Below are positions 17,522 through 26,350 of a stretch of 64,000 nucleotides of DNA, in pieces. Position numbers and translations under genes: made by a program. The first letter of the stretch is position 1. The number at the start of each line of letters is the position of its first letter. The DNA is from Pseudophaeobacter sp. EL27 (lineage in GTDB: Bacteria > Pseudomonadota > Alphaproteobacteria > Rhodobacterales > Rhodobacteraceae): contig NZ_OMPQ01000015.1 in assembly GCF_900313025.1 (NCBI RefSeq), forward strand, positions 443,775-507,774. Reading direction: 5' to 3'. Below the pieces are notes generated by a model. The model ran no database searches and had not been told where the DNA came from. It saw only the letters and a list, made by a program, of their open reading frames with translations.

Positions 17522-17940
17522 TGTCCAGTCACGTCCTCTTTGTCAAACCCTGTTGTAGAATTGGGCAGTTTTACTTCTGATTGCCCATTCTGTGAGCGCA
17601 CCTTGTCTCGCCGCGCATGCCGCAGCCAGCGAGTTTGCTTTGTCTTATCATCCAATACAGCCTTGATCTCAGAGGCCAAATTGCCCGGCACCCGCCCCGC
17701 AACACGCCCCCCCGCAGTCACCAGCAAGCCATCGCCCTGCTCTTCGACCTTCACCACCGGAGAAAACCCACGCACATTTTGCACCGCCCGCCACATATCT
17801 TGACGGATCTGCTGCGCCATCCGCAAAGGATCCGCCAGGGGCAACTCAACAGTGACAGCGACATCAAACCGCGGCGGCACCTGACGCGCTACTATCAAAG
17901 CCCCCTTGGCTTGCAGAATGTTCCACTCGCCCCGCTTCAT
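17518..17940 (-). CDS. conserved hypothetical protein downstream of pccB
   Basis: This 140-aa soluble protein starts M-K-R-G-E-W-N-I-L-Q-A-K-G-A-L-I-V-A-R-Q-V-P. It has a V-T-V-E-L-P-L-A-D-P strand, a helix rich in Arg and Gln (Q-Q-I-R-Q-D-M-W-R-A) and a basic C-terminal tail. I do not recognise it. It follows pccB on the same strand after the gene-end repeat, and it overlaps the DUF6497 gene by four bases. Confidence 0.65.
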   Translation of the reverse strand: MKRGEWNILQAKGALIVARQVPPRFDVAVTVELPLADPLRMAQQIRQDMWRAVQNVRGFSPVVKVEEQGDGLLVTAGGRVAGRVPGNLASEIKAVLDDKTKQTRWLRHARRDKVRSQNGQSEVKLPNSTTGFDKEDVTGQ

Positions 17941-18049
17941 GCCGACCTCTTCTGTTCCTGCTTGCTATACACGGCCGAGCAAATAGTGAAAATTTGATCC
18001 TTCCAGAGCGCATTCATGACCCCGCGCCTTCCTTTCATCTTTCCACAAA

Positions 18050-18083
18050 TATTCTCGGGGGTGCGGGGGCAGACAGCCCCCGC
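18050..18083. repeat. gene-end palindromic repeat, copy A
   Basis: TATTCTCGGGGG is followed by GCGGGGGC-AGACA-GCCCCCGC, a perfect 8-bp stem. It lies 13 bases past the pccB stop. It shares the TAT-Y-C-GGGGG lead and GGGGGCAGA-type stem with copies at 42780, 51461 and 59170, but lacks their internal variable palindrome. It probably also works as the pccB 3'-end stem. Confidence 0.6.
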
Positions 18084-18095
18084 TGCAACAGTGTC

Positions 18096-19628
18096 TTAAA
18101 GCGGAATGTTGTCGTGTTTTTTCCAAGGGTTCTTCAGTGACTTGCCGCGAAGTGAGGCAAAGGCACGGCTAACCCGGCGGCGGGTCGATTTGGGCTGGAT
18201 CACCTCATCAATAAAGCCGCGCTCTGCCGCCACAAAGGGGTTGGCAAAACGGTCTTCATAATCCGCTGTATGCGCTGCAATCTTCTCGGCATCGCCCAGA
18301 TCAGCGCGGTGGATGATTTCTGTCGCTCCCTTGGCACCCATCACCGCGATTTCCGCAGTGGGCCAGGCATAGTTGAAATCACCGCGCAGATGCTTGGAGG
18401 CCATAACGTCATAGGCGCCACCATAGGCCTTGCGGGTGATCACAGTGACCTTTGGCACCGTGGCTTCACCATAGGCAAACAGCAGCTTGGCACCGTGTTT
18501 GATCACACCGCCATATTCCTGGCTGGTGCCAGGCAGGAAGCCGGGCACATCCACGAGTGTGAGGATAGGGATTTCAAAACAGTCACAGAAGCGCACAAAC
18601 CGCGCCGCCTTGCGCGAGCTGTCGATATCCAGGCAACCCGCCAGAACCATGGGCTGGTTGGCCACAACACCCACGGTCTGCCCCTCAAGACGAATAAAGC
18701 CGGTGATGATGTTCTTGGCGTAGTCTTCCTGAATCTCGTAGAAATCACCCTCATCCGCCACTTTGGAGATCAGCTCCTTCATATCGTAGGGGCTGTTGGG
18801 GTTGTCCGGGATCAGGGTATCCAGGCTATCCTCGATGCGGCCCGGCTCATCAAAGAAGGGACGCACAGGTGGCTTTTCACGGTTGTTGAGCGGCAGGAAG
18901 TCCACCAGGCGACGCACCTCGGCCAGAGCCTCGACATCGTTTTCAAAGGCCCCATCAGCCACCGAGGATTTCTTGGTATGGGTGGAGGCCCCGCCCAGCT
19001 CCTCGGCGGTGACCACCTCATTGGTGACGGTCTTGACCACATCGGGGCCGGTCACAAACATGTAAGAGGTGTCTTTCACCATAAAGATGAAATCGGTCAT
19101 CGCAGGCGAATAAACCGCGCCACCGGCACAGGGCCCCATGATCACCGAGATCTGCGGCACAACGCCACTGGCCATGATATTGCGCTGAAACACCTCGGCA
19201 TAGCCTGCCAGCGAGTCGACGCCCTCCTGGATACGCGCCCCGCCAGAATCGTTCAGACCAATGATTGGCGCGCCATTCTGGATCGCCATGTCCTGAATTT
19301 TGCAGATCTTTTGCGCATGGGTTGCCGAAAGCGAGCCACCAAAGACGGTGAAATCCTGGCTGAACAGATAGACCATACGACCGTTTATGGTGCCCCAGCC
19401 TGTGATCACGCCATCACCCGCAGGCTTTTGATCTTCCATGCCAAAATCTGTGCAGCGATGCGACACGAACATGTCGAACTCTTCAAAACTGCCCTCATCC
19501 AGCAGCAGCTCGATGCGCTCACGCGCGGTCAGTTTGCCACGCCCATGTTGCGCATCGATGCGGCGCTGACCGCCCCCCAGTCGCGCGGCGTTACGACGGT
19601 CTTCCAGTTCGGACAGAATATCTTTCAT
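18096..19628 (-). CDS. pccB: propionyl-CoA carboxylase, carboxyltransferase subunit
   Basis: The 510-aa beta subunit transfers CO2 from biotin to propionyl-CoA. Both crotonase-like halves of the acyl-CoA carboxyltransferase are present. [11 protein letters not shown] near 30 and [11 protein letters not shown] near 95 mark the N half. [12 protein letters not shown] near 155 and the C-half oxyanion segment [11 protein letters not shown] near 420 complete it. The ATG at 19628 is preferred to one 15 bases upstream, as relatives start M-K-D-I-L. TTTGCAAA-type sites upstream suggest control by PccR. Confidence 0.95.
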   Translation of the reverse strand: MKDILSELEDRRNAARLGGGQRRIDAQHGRGKLTARERIELLLDEGSFEEFDMFVSHRCTDFGMEDQKPAGDGVITGWGTINGRMVYLFSQDFTVFGGSLSATHAQKICKIQDMAIQNGAPIIGLNDSGGARIQEGVDSLAGYAEVFQRNIMASGVVPQISVIMGPCAGGAVYSPAMTDFIFMVKDTSYMFVTGPDVVKTVTNEVVTAEELGGASTHTKKSSVADGAFENDVEALAEVRRLVDFLPLNNREKPPVRPFFDEPGRIEDSLDTLIPDNPNSPYDMKELISKVADEGDFYEIQEDYAKNIITGFIRLEGQTVGVVANQPMVLAGCLDIDSSRKAARFVRFCDCFEIPILTLVDVPGFLPGTSQEYGGVIKHGAKLLFAYGEATVPKVTVITRKAYGGAYDVMASKHLRGDFNYAWPTAEIAVMGAKGATEIIHRADLGDAEKIAAHTADYEDRFANPFVAAERGFIDEVIQPKSTRRRVSRAFASLRGKSLKNPWKKHDNIPL

Positions 19629-19701
19629 GGCACAGGTCCCCATATAGAATTTGCGACAGACTATCGCCGACGCGCCTCAGACCAAAGCCATAAATGGCAA
19701 A

Positions 19702-19720
19702 TTTGCAAATCTTTTGCATA
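19702..19720. promoter_or_regulatory. candidate PccR-binding site upstream of pccB
   Basis: TTTGCAAA-TCT-TTTGCATA lies 74-92 bases upstream of the pccB ATG. It resembles the tandem TTTGCAAA sites recalled for PccR/RamB-family regulators. The same core recurs before pccR. The flanking sequence also shares GCAATTATAC with the pccR promoter. Confidence 0.6.
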
Positions 19721-19821
19721 TGATGAGTGGAAACTTGTATAATTGCTAATATTCACACTGTTTCCAAAATAGATCCAATCCAACATATTTTTGCCGTAAT
19801 GCGTTCACTCTTCGTTCAGCG

Positions 19822-21186
19822 ATGAGGCCCAAGTATCAAGCCAATTTCCAAACAGATACGGGCAGAGCAATGTTAAGTCGCGACGAAATCATCAAGGCCA
19901 TGCAATACGAGCGCTTCCATATCAGCGATCCGCTGAACAGCACCGGCAACCCACCTATCAAGATCACCTATCAATATGCAGGTGGCAGTGAGCCCGGCGA
20001 CCTGCCGACCACAGCGGATTATGACGGATGGCGACGATTGAAAACCGCTGAAAAGGCCAGCTTCGAATCCGCTCTTACGCATATTGAAAGCTACCTCAAC
20101 GTCGAGTTTGTCCAAACCAAACGCACCAGTGACCCGGATTTGAACGTGGCAGCTGTCACCCTGCCCGGCGCGACCATCGGCAGCGGCGGCTATAGTATTC
20201 GCTACCAGGGGGACCGCATTACCCAATGGGACGGCTTTGTTGCCTTTGACGCAACATTGAACCTGTCTTCAGAGAGCTATACCGACCTACTGCTGCACGA
20301 GCTGGGGCACGCCATGGGGCTGCGCCATCCGTTTGAGGCAGACCCCGCCCTGCCCGCACAATACGAAAGCAACCTCTATTCGCTAATGTCCTACAGCGAG
20401 AACCCTCTGAATGGCGAACACAGCGACGCGCTGATGCTGTTTGATGTGGTGGCCCTGCAAGACATCTGGGGAGCTGCCGTCAACAATGACGCTGACACTC
20501 GCTATACTGGTTGCCGCACCACCACTGTAGACGCGATCTGGGACAGCGGCGGCATCGACGCGCTGGATGCAACGGGCCGGACCACGGGTGTGACCCTGGA
20601 CCTGCGGCAAGGCGCCTTCTCTTCCTTTGACTCCGATCACGACGTTGTTGTGACCTTCGGCTCCGAAATCGAAAACGCCTATGGCGCCAAGGGCAACGAC
20701 CGGGTCATTGGCAATGACCTGGATAACCTGCTGCGCGGACATGGCGGCAGGGATCTTTTGGCGGGCAAAGGCGGCGATGATCGATTGGAAGGCGGTTCGG
20801 GCGGCGACACTCTCTGGGGCGATCATGGGGATGATTTGATTTTTGGTGGCCGTGGCGGTGATCGAATGAAGGGCGGAGCAGGTGATGACCGGCTCAGTGG
20901 CAACCGTGGCCAGGAAAGGCTGGACGGCCAGGCCGGCGATGATTTCCTAATTGGCGGGCGCGGCAAAGACGTCTTCATTTTCAAGAACAACGGGGGCGCG
21001 GATACTGTCGGCGATTTCAAGCCCGGTAAAGATCTCCTCAATATTGGGGGCCATGGCGACCGCGACGACCTGTTGGGTAAAGCCCGGGACACCGATGCGG
21101 GTCTCTTGTTCGACTTTGGAAGCAACAACAGCCTGCTGCTGCTCGACGTGACGTTAAGCAGCCTTGGCGATGACTTTCTCGTTTAG
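19822..21186 (+). CDS. serralysin-like M10 metalloprotease with RTX repeats
   Basis: The 454-aa protein has an N-terminal M10-type metalloprotease domain with the zinc site H159-E-L-G-H163-A-M-G-L-R-H169 and Met-turn S-L-M189-S-Y. A C-terminal RTX region follows (about 280-385) with repeated G-G-x-G-x-D-x-L nonapeptides that bind Ca2+, then D-x-F-x-F-K-N-N-G-G-A-D and a hydrophobic tail. No signal peptide is seen, as expected for type I secretion through a C-terminal signal. Unlike typical M10A matrixins no cysteine switch is seen. An ATG at 19870 is a possible shorter start; neither has a clear ribosome site. It separates pccB from pccR and has no secretion genes nearby. Confidence 0.88.
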   Translation: MRPKYQANFQTDTGRAMLSRDEIIKAMQYERFHISDPLNSTGNPPIKITYQYAGGSEPGDLPTTADYDGWRRLKTAEKASFESALTHIESYLNVEFVQTKRTSDPDLNVAAVTLPGATIGSGGYSIRYQGDRITQWDGFVAFDATLNLSSESYTDLLLHELGHAMGLRHPFEADPALPAQYESNLYSLMSYSENPLNGEHSDALMLFDVVALQDIWGAAVNNDADTRYTGCRTTTVDAIWDSGGIDALDATGRTTGVTLDLRQGAFSSFDSDHDVVVTFGSEIENAYGAKGNDRVIGNDLDNLLRGHGGRDLLAGKGGDDRLEGGSGGDTLWGDHGDDLIFGGRGGDRMKGGAGDDRLSGNRGQERLDGQAGDDFLIGGRGKDVFIFKNNGGADTVGDFKPGKDLLNIGGHGDRDDLLGKARDTDAGLLFDFGSNNSLLLLDVTLSSLGDDFLV

Positions 21187-21234
21187 GTGGCGCCACAGAT
21201 AGACAATCCTGTTGCGCTGAACTAAGCCGAAGAG

Positions 21235-22446
21235 ATGCAAAACTCCCAAAGCTCCTCAAAGCGCGGCTTGAGCAAACCGCATATTGCGACACTGATCCTG
21301 CTGGCTGGCCTTTCAGCGCTGGGGATGAACCTGCATCTTCCCGCCCTGCCCAGCCTGGCTGAGTATTTTCAGGTCGACTACAGGGTGATGCAACTCTCCG
21401 TCGCGCTTTACCTGGCGGGCAATGCAGTTGTGCAGATCTTTGTGGGGCCAATTTCAGACCAAATGGGTCGCCGCCCGGTGTTGCTGGCCAGTATGGCTCT
21501 GTTTCTACTGGCGACACTGGGCTGTATCTACGCCCCCACAGCCGAAGTGTTTTTGTTCTTTCGCGTGGCGCAGACCGTTGTCGCCGCCACCATGGTGCTG
21601 AGCCGCGCCGCTGTGCGCGACATGTATGACACCAATGATGCTGCCAGCATGATCGGCTATGTCACCATGGGGATGGCCGTGGTGCCGATGATTGGCCCAG
21701 CCATTGGTGGCTTTCTGGACCAGCTGTTTGGCTGGACTTCAATCTTTTGGATGCTCTTTGTCATGGGGGCCCTGACCCTGGCGGTCACCTATTTCGACTT
21801 TGGCGAAACCGCCCACAAAAGCGGAAAAACACTCAGCGCTCAGTTTGCTGAATATCCGGAACTGTTCCGCTCGCCACGGTTTTGGGGCTATTCTCTGGCT
21901 TCCGGTCTCGCTTCCGGCTCCTTCTTTGCCTACCTGGGCGGCGCCCCCTTTTTGGGAACCGAGATCTATGGGCTCACCAGTGCCGAGCTGGGGGTGTATT
22001 TCTCCGCCCCGGCAATAGGCTACTTCGCTGGCAATTTCTTATCAGGGCGATACTCCAATCGGATTGGCATCAATCCAATGGTGCTCTGGGGCTGCATTAT
22101 CAACGGCATTGGAGTGCTGGTCTCTCTGATTATCGCCCTGGCCGGGGCTGACACCGTCCTGACCTTCTTTGGATTGATGTGTTTTGTGGGTCTGGGCAAT
22201 GGCATGGCCATTCCAAATGGCACCACCGGTGCGATTTCGGTACGCCCACATCTGGCGGGCACCGCATCAGGCCTCAGCGGCGCAATCATGATTGGCGCCG
22301 GCGCCGCGCTCAGCGCCTATGCCGGCTTCCTTTTGAAACCGGATTCGACAGCTGTTCCCCTGTTGTTGCTCATGTTTGTCACCGCCGTCGCCGGGCTCTT
22401 GTCGATCGTCTTTGTGATCCTGCGAGAGAAACAATTGGGGCGCTAG
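21235..22446 (+). CDS. Bcr/CflA-type MFS efflux transporter
   Basis: The 403-aa protein has 12 predicted membrane segments. The MFS loop 2-3 motif G-P-I-S-D-Q-M-G-R-R-P-V-L is near residue 72. The motif C segment, M-A-V-V-P-M-I-G-P-A-I-G-G-F-L-D, near 145-160 is typical of drug:H+ antiporters. Length and sequence resemble Bcr/CflA exporters of the DHA1 type. The substrate is unknown. It follows the RTX protease by 48 bases and may be co-transcribed with it; it ends 65 bases before pccR. Confidence 0.88.
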   Translation: MQNSQSSSKRGLSKPHIATLILLAGLSALGMNLHLPALPSLAEYFQVDYRVMQLSVALYLAGNAVVQIFVGPISDQMGRRPVLLASMALFLLATLGCIYAPTAEVFLFFRVAQTVVAATMVLSRAAVRDMYDTNDAASMIGYVTMGMAVVPMIGPAIGGFLDQLFGWTSIFWMLFVMGALTLAVTYFDFGETAHKSGKTLSAQFAEYPELFRSPRFWGYSLASGLASGSFFAYLGGAPFLGTEIYGLTSAELGVYFSAPAIGYFAGNFLSGRYSNRIGINPMVLWGCIINGIGVLVSLIIALAGADTVLTFFGLMCFVGLGNGMAIPNGTTGAISVRPHLAGTASGLSGAIMIGAGAALSAYAGFLLKPDSTAVPLLLLMFVTAVAGLLSIVFVILREKQLGR

Positions 22447-22447
22447 C

Positions 22448-22501
22448 TTGCTGCGGACCCGAGTTTGCAATTATACTTTTGCAGGACAGAAGTTTTGCAA
22501 A
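22448..22501 (+). promoter_or_regulatory. pccR promoter with overlapping TTTGCAA sites
   Basis: A -35-like TTGCTG (22448-22453) and -10-like TATACT (22472-22477) are 18 bases apart. TTTGCAA at 22464-22470 lies in the spacer, TTTTGCAG follows at 22477-22484, and TTTTGCAAA occurs at 22493-22501 before the ATG. Sites overlapping the promoter fit autorepression by PccR (inference). Confidence 0.55.
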
Positions 22502-22511
22502 GGTACGGATC

Positions 22512-23900
22512 ATGGCCACTCAGAAACTCTACGCCGGTGCAAAACTGCGCGAGATGCGGACCCGGCTTGAGCTGACGCAAAAAGACTTTGCGGCCAAGCT
22601 CGGTGTTTCCCTGCCCTATCTCAACCAGATGGAAAACAACAACCGGCCGGTCTCGACCACCGTTGTTCTGGCGCTGGCACAGGAATTTGGCCTCGATGTG
22701 ACCGAGCTGTCCACCGGTGACAGCGAACGGCTGGTCAGTGACATGCGCGAGGCCATGGCCGATCCGGTCTTTGCCGATGAGGCACCGCCTCTGGCGGATC
22801 TGCGTCTCACCGCCTCCAATGCGCCCGCTTTGGCGCGCGCTTTTCTCAGCCTGCATCGCGCCTATCGTCAGACCCATGAACGGCTGGCCTCTTTGGATGA
22901 GGCCCTGGGACGAGAAGATTCCCGCATTCAGGCCAGCCCCTGGGAAGAGGTGCGCGACTTTTTTCACTATTGCGACAATTACATCGACGCGATGGACCGC
23001 GCCGCCGAGCGCTTTGCCGGATCCGCAGATGTACGACTGGCAGCAACCAATGCACTGGAAAATGCCGGCATCACCATTTTGATCACCGATATGGACGGGC
23101 TACGCGGCTATGACCCTGAGACCCGCACCCTGCGCCTGTCCAACCGCTCCAGCCCGCCAACCCAGGTGTTTCAGCTGCTACTGCAAGTGGCCCTGCTCAG
23201 TCAGGAAAGCCTCTTGGAGGCAACGCTCGATTTTGCCCGTTTCCAGAGCGATGAGGCCCGCGCCATCGCCAAGATTGGCCTCGCCAACTATTTTGCCGGC
23301 GCCGCGCTGATGCCCTATGGTCGCTTTCTTGCCGCCGCACAGGAGGACCGCCACGATCTGGAGCGCCTTGCCACCCGGTTTGGCGCTTCGATCGAACAAG
23401 TGGCCCATCGGCTCTCTACCCTGCAACGCCCCGGCGCCAAGGGTATTCCCTTTTTCTTTGTGCGGGTCGATCAGGCAGGAACCATCACCAAACGCCACTC
23501 TGCCACGCGATTGCAATTTGCCCGCTTTGGCGGCGCCTGCCCGCTGTGGAATGTGCACCGTGCCTTTGAAACGCCGGGGCGGTTCCTACGCCAACTGGCC
23601 GAAACCCCGGACGGGGTGCGCTATATCTCGCTGGCGCGGGATGTGTCGAAGTCCGGCGGCTCTTTTGGCTCACCAGTGCGGCGCTACGCCATTGCCCTGG
23701 GCTGCGAAGTCCGTCACGCTCAGGCCCTGGTTTATGCGGACAATCTGGATATGAGCCATGCCTCGGCCTATGAGCCCATTGGCATTTCCTGTCGCATCTG
23801 CGAGCGCAAGACCTGCCATCAGCGCTCGGTTCCGCCGCTGGAACGGCGTCTGAGTATCAACAATGATCAACGCGGCGTTCTCCCCTACGAAGTCAGTTAG
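22512..23900 (+). CDS. pccR: short-chain fatty acyl-CoA regulator PccR (XRE/RamB family)
   Basis: The 462-aa protein has an N-terminal XRE helix-turn-helix (about 10-65, K-L-R-E-M-R-x-x-L-x-L-T-Q-K-D-F-A through N-N-R-P-V-S). A middle ImmA/IrrE-like region follows, then a C-terminal domain with I-S-C-R-I-C-E-R-K-T-C-H-Q-R (DUF2083 type). This architecture is that of ScfR regulators; Rhodobacter PccR activates pccB in response to propionyl-CoA (established for the family). The C-R-I-C-x-x-x-x-C-H motif suggests metal binding. TTTGCAA sites precede it and lie before pccB. In relatives I recall it directly beside pccB; here two unrelated genes intervene. Confidence 0.9.
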   Translation: MATQKLYAGAKLREMRTRLELTQKDFAAKLGVSLPYLNQMENNNRPVSTTVVLALAQEFGLDVTELSTGDSERLVSDMREAMADPVFADEAPPLADLRLTASNAPALARAFLSLHRAYRQTHERLASLDEALGREDSRIQASPWEEVRDFFHYCDNYIDAMDRAAERFAGSADVRLAATNALENAGITILITDMDGLRGYDPETRTLRLSNRSSPPTQVFQLLLQVALLSQESLLEATLDFARFQSDEARAIAKIGLANYFAGAALMPYGRFLAAAQEDRHDLERLATRFGASIEQVAHRLSTLQRPGAKGIPFFFVRVDQAGTITKRHSATRLQFARFGGACPLWNVHRAFETPGRFLRQLAETPDGVRYISLARDVSKSGGSFGSPVRRYAIALGCEVRHAQALVYADNLDMSHASAYEPIGISCRICERKTCHQRSVPPLERRLSINNDQRGVLPYEVS

Positions 23901-23921
23901 GCCGCGGCCTCTGATGAGGAA

Positions 23922-23947
23922 ACAAAAAGGGGGCGTAAAACGCCCCC
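23922..23947 (-). terminator. Rho-independent terminator of the DUF465 gene
   Basis: GGGGGCG-TAAAA-CGCCCCC forms a perfect stem. On the minus strand it is followed by TTTTTGTTT, a proper T-run, so it serves the DUF465 gene 77 bases upstream. In the other direction it may also stop pccR transcripts. Confidence 0.8.
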
Positions 23948-24023
23948 AATACTCGTGAATGCACTGTGTTAGCTGCCCTGCCTCAATCTGTTTCAGACCC
24001 TGGCAACCTAAGCTCTGTTGGCA

Positions 24024-24263
24024 TCAGGCCTTGGCCAGAATGCTCCAGATCTCATCTTTGAGCGCACCACGTTTTTTGCGCATCTCTACCTCTGCCAGCT
24101 CTTCCAGCGGCTCGACATTGGTTTCGGCACGGTGAACCGCCCGGTTGATCTCGTGATACTCATCCGCCAGCTTGGCAAAATGTGCGTCAGACTGTTTCAG
24201 CTGGCTCATCGCTTCGACTTTGTCGGGGAATTCTGCTGCCAGCTCGTGGGGTGTATTGGACAT
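24024..24263 (-). CDS. DUF465 (YdcH-like) protein
   Basis: The 79-aa helical protein begins M-S-N-T-P-H-E-L and has the DUF465 pattern: E-F-P-D-K-V near 11-16, then F-A-K-L-A-D-E-Y-H-E-I-N near 29-40, and L-K-D-E-I-W-S-I-L near the end. Family members are short coiled coils of unknown role, common in alphaproteobacteria. It has its own terminator and stands alone between pccR and the betaine operon. Confidence 0.85.
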   Translation of the reverse strand: MSNTPHELAAEFPDKVEAMSQLKQSDAHFAKLADEYHEINRAVHRAETNVEPLEELAEVEMRKKRGALKDEIWSILAKA

Positions 24264-24416
24264 CTGTTCGCTCCTTATATTGGGGTCACGGGTAAGCTAT
24301 TGCCCCCACAGCGGCGCCACCTTGACTCGGATCAAACAAACATCTCAAAACACAAATATGGCTGTGTTTTTTTTGCACCCTTAATGCCATTTCAATCCCA
24401 GTGGCCGCAGGTCCCG

Positions 24417-24455
24417 AAAAAGGCCGCCCTCCTGCATAACAGGAGCGACGGCCTT
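24417..24455 (-). terminator. Rho-independent terminator of the bet operon
   Basis: On the minus strand AAGGCCG...CTCCTG pairs with CAGGAG...CGGCCTT and is followed by TTTTC. It lies 29 bases past the betA stop, so it ends the betT-betC-betB-betA transcript. Confidence 0.8.
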
Positions 24456-24483
24456 CTATTTCTTGGTGGATCAGGAGGTCAGC

Positions 24484-26139
24484 TTAGCGTTGGCTCTCTT
24501 GCCAGTTCTTATTGAACCATGGCTCAGCATTGGAAGCAGGCAGACGCCGCCCCAAAATATGATCCGAGGCCTTTTCCCCCGTCATGATGGAAGGGCCGTT
24601 GAGATTGCCATTGGTGATCCTTGGGAAGATCGAACTATCGGCCACCCGCAGGCCTTCGACGCCGATCACCCGGCATTCAGGATCAACCACGGCCATCGGG
24701 TCATCCAGCGCCCCCATTTTACAGGTGCCGCAGGGATGATAGGCGCTTTCGGCATGTTCGCGGATAAAGCCATCAATCTCCGCATCGCTTTGCAGGGCTT
24801 CACCGGGCTGGATCTCATGCTTCACAAAGGGCGTCATGGCATCCTGGGCAAAGACTTCACGGGTCAGCCGGACACATTTTCGGAAATCAATCCAGTCCTG
24901 TTCCGTTGACATATAGTTGAAAAAGATCTTTGGCGCGTCCTTTGGATCGGCGCTGGCCAGGGTGATCTCTCCGCGTGATCCCGATCGCATCGGCCCGACA
25001 TGGGCCTGAAACCCATGCCCTTCGGCTGCGGCCTGACCATCATAGCGCACCGCAATGGGCAGGAAGTGATACTGGATATCGGGGTAATCAATCCCCTTGT
25101 CAGACCGAATGAAAGCCGCGCTTTCAAACTGGTTCGAGGCGCCCAACCCGGTCTTGCTCAAGAACCACTGGGCTCCGACCCAGGCCTTGCCCAACAGGTT
25201 CCAGTATTTGAACAGGGTGATCGGCTGTTTGGAAGCAAACTGGAAATAGAACTCCAAATGGTCCTGTAGGTTCTGCCCAACGCCAGGGCGGTCTGCGATC
25301 ACCTCAATCCCATGTTCTGCCAGATGCTCAGCGGGGCCAATGCCGGACAGCATCAACAGCTTGGGCGAATTGATCGAGCTGGCAGCCAGAATGACTTCGA
25401 TATCGGCCTCAATCACCTCAACCTTGCCACCGCGTTCGACCTCAACACCAGTGGCACGGCCATCCTGGATCACCACCTTACGGGCCAGGGCGCGGATCAT
25501 TTCGCAGTTATCACGCTTCAACGCAGGCCGCAGATAGGCATTGGCGGCAGACCAGCGCTGACCTTTGTAAACGGTCATCTCCATCGGGCCAAAGCCCTCT
25601 TGCTGTTCGCCATTGTAGTCTTCCGTCACCGGATAGCCCGCCTGCTCGCCAGCCGACACAAAGGCATCATGCAGCGGGTTGTCGCGCGGACCACGGGTCA
25701 CATGCAGCGGACCATCCTTGCCGCGCCAGTCGGCGTCGCCGCCCTGGCCTCGATTATCCCAGGTCTCCATACGTTTGAAATAGGGCAGTACATCCGCATA
25801 GGACCAGCCCTGGGCACCGCTTTCGGCCCAGTGATTGTAATCGCCTGCATGGCCGCGCACATAGACCATCCCGTTGATCGAGGAGGAGCCCCCAATCACC
25901 TTGCCGCGTGGTGTTACCAGCTCGCGGTTGTCCAGGTTTGGCTCGGGCTGGGATTTGTAACCCCAGTCATAAAGCGACATGTTCATTGGATAAGACAGGG
26001 CCCCGGGCATCTGGATCAACGGCCCAACATCGGTGCCACCATGCTCGATGATCAGGACGGATTTCCCCGCCTCAGACAAACGGTAAGCCATGGCGCAGCC
26101 CGCCGAGCCCGCCCCTACAATCACATAATCCGCTTTCAT
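24484..26139 (-). CDS. betA: choline dehydrogenase
   Basis: The 551-aa GMC-family flavoenzyme oxidises choline to betaine aldehyde at the membrane. The FAD motif [11 protein letters not shown] is at 5-15. [14 protein letters not shown] near 85 and the GMC signature [16 protein letters not shown] near 255 follow. The catalytic H-P-C-G-T-C-K-M-G motif is near 465. Length matches BetA. It is the last gene of the bet operon, with two hairpins separating it from betB. Confidence 0.95.
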   Translation of the reverse strand: MKADYVIVGAGSAGCAMAYRLSEAGKSVLIIEHGGTDVGPLIQMPGALSYPMNMSLYDWGYKSQPEPNLDNRELVTPRGKVIGGSSSINGMVYVRGHAGDYNHWAESGAQGWSYADVLPYFKRMETWDNRGQGGDADWRGKDGPLHVTRGPRDNPLHDAFVSAGEQAGYPVTEDYNGEQQEGFGPMEMTVYKGQRWSAANAYLRPALKRDNCEMIRALARKVVIQDGRATGVEVERGGKVEVIEADIEVILAASSINSPKLLMLSGIGPAEHLAEHGIEVIADRPGVGQNLQDHLEFYFQFASKQPITLFKYWNLLGKAWVGAQWFLSKTGLGASNQFESAAFIRSDKGIDYPDIQYHFLPIAVRYDGQAAAEGHGFQAHVGPMRSGSRGEITLASADPKDAPKIFFNYMSTEQDWIDFRKCVRLTREVFAQDAMTPFVKHEIQPGEALQSDAEIDGFIREHAESAYHPCGTCKMGALDDPMAVVDPECRVIGVEGLRVADSSIFPRITNGNLNGPSIMTGEKASDHILGRRLPASNAEPWFNKNWQESQR

Positions 26140-26250
26140 CGCATCTCTCCATCGCAGAGACCCACAAGATCAAGACCACCATTTGGTCCCCCGCATCGGC
26201 GGTTTATCCTCGTGATGGTAAGGCTCTGCATCTTCATTATTCAGGTCTAC

Positions 26251-26350
26251 CGAGGGCGCATCTCACCCTCGGCAGGTTTCTCATCAAATCCGCGCCCATT
26301 GCCCTTTGGGGCAACGGGGCGGGTGGGTGGGCGTTGACCCAAAGGGCAAT
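26251..26350 (-). other. two inverted repeats in the betB-betA spacer
   Basis: ATTGCCCTTTGGG (26298-26310) and CCCAAAGGGCAAT (26338-26350) form a perfect 13-bp inverted repeat at the betB stop. CCGAGGG-9-CCCTCGG (26251-26273) follows in transcription. Neither has a T-run. They may be partial terminators or processing stems setting the betB:betA ratio. Confidence 0.5.
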
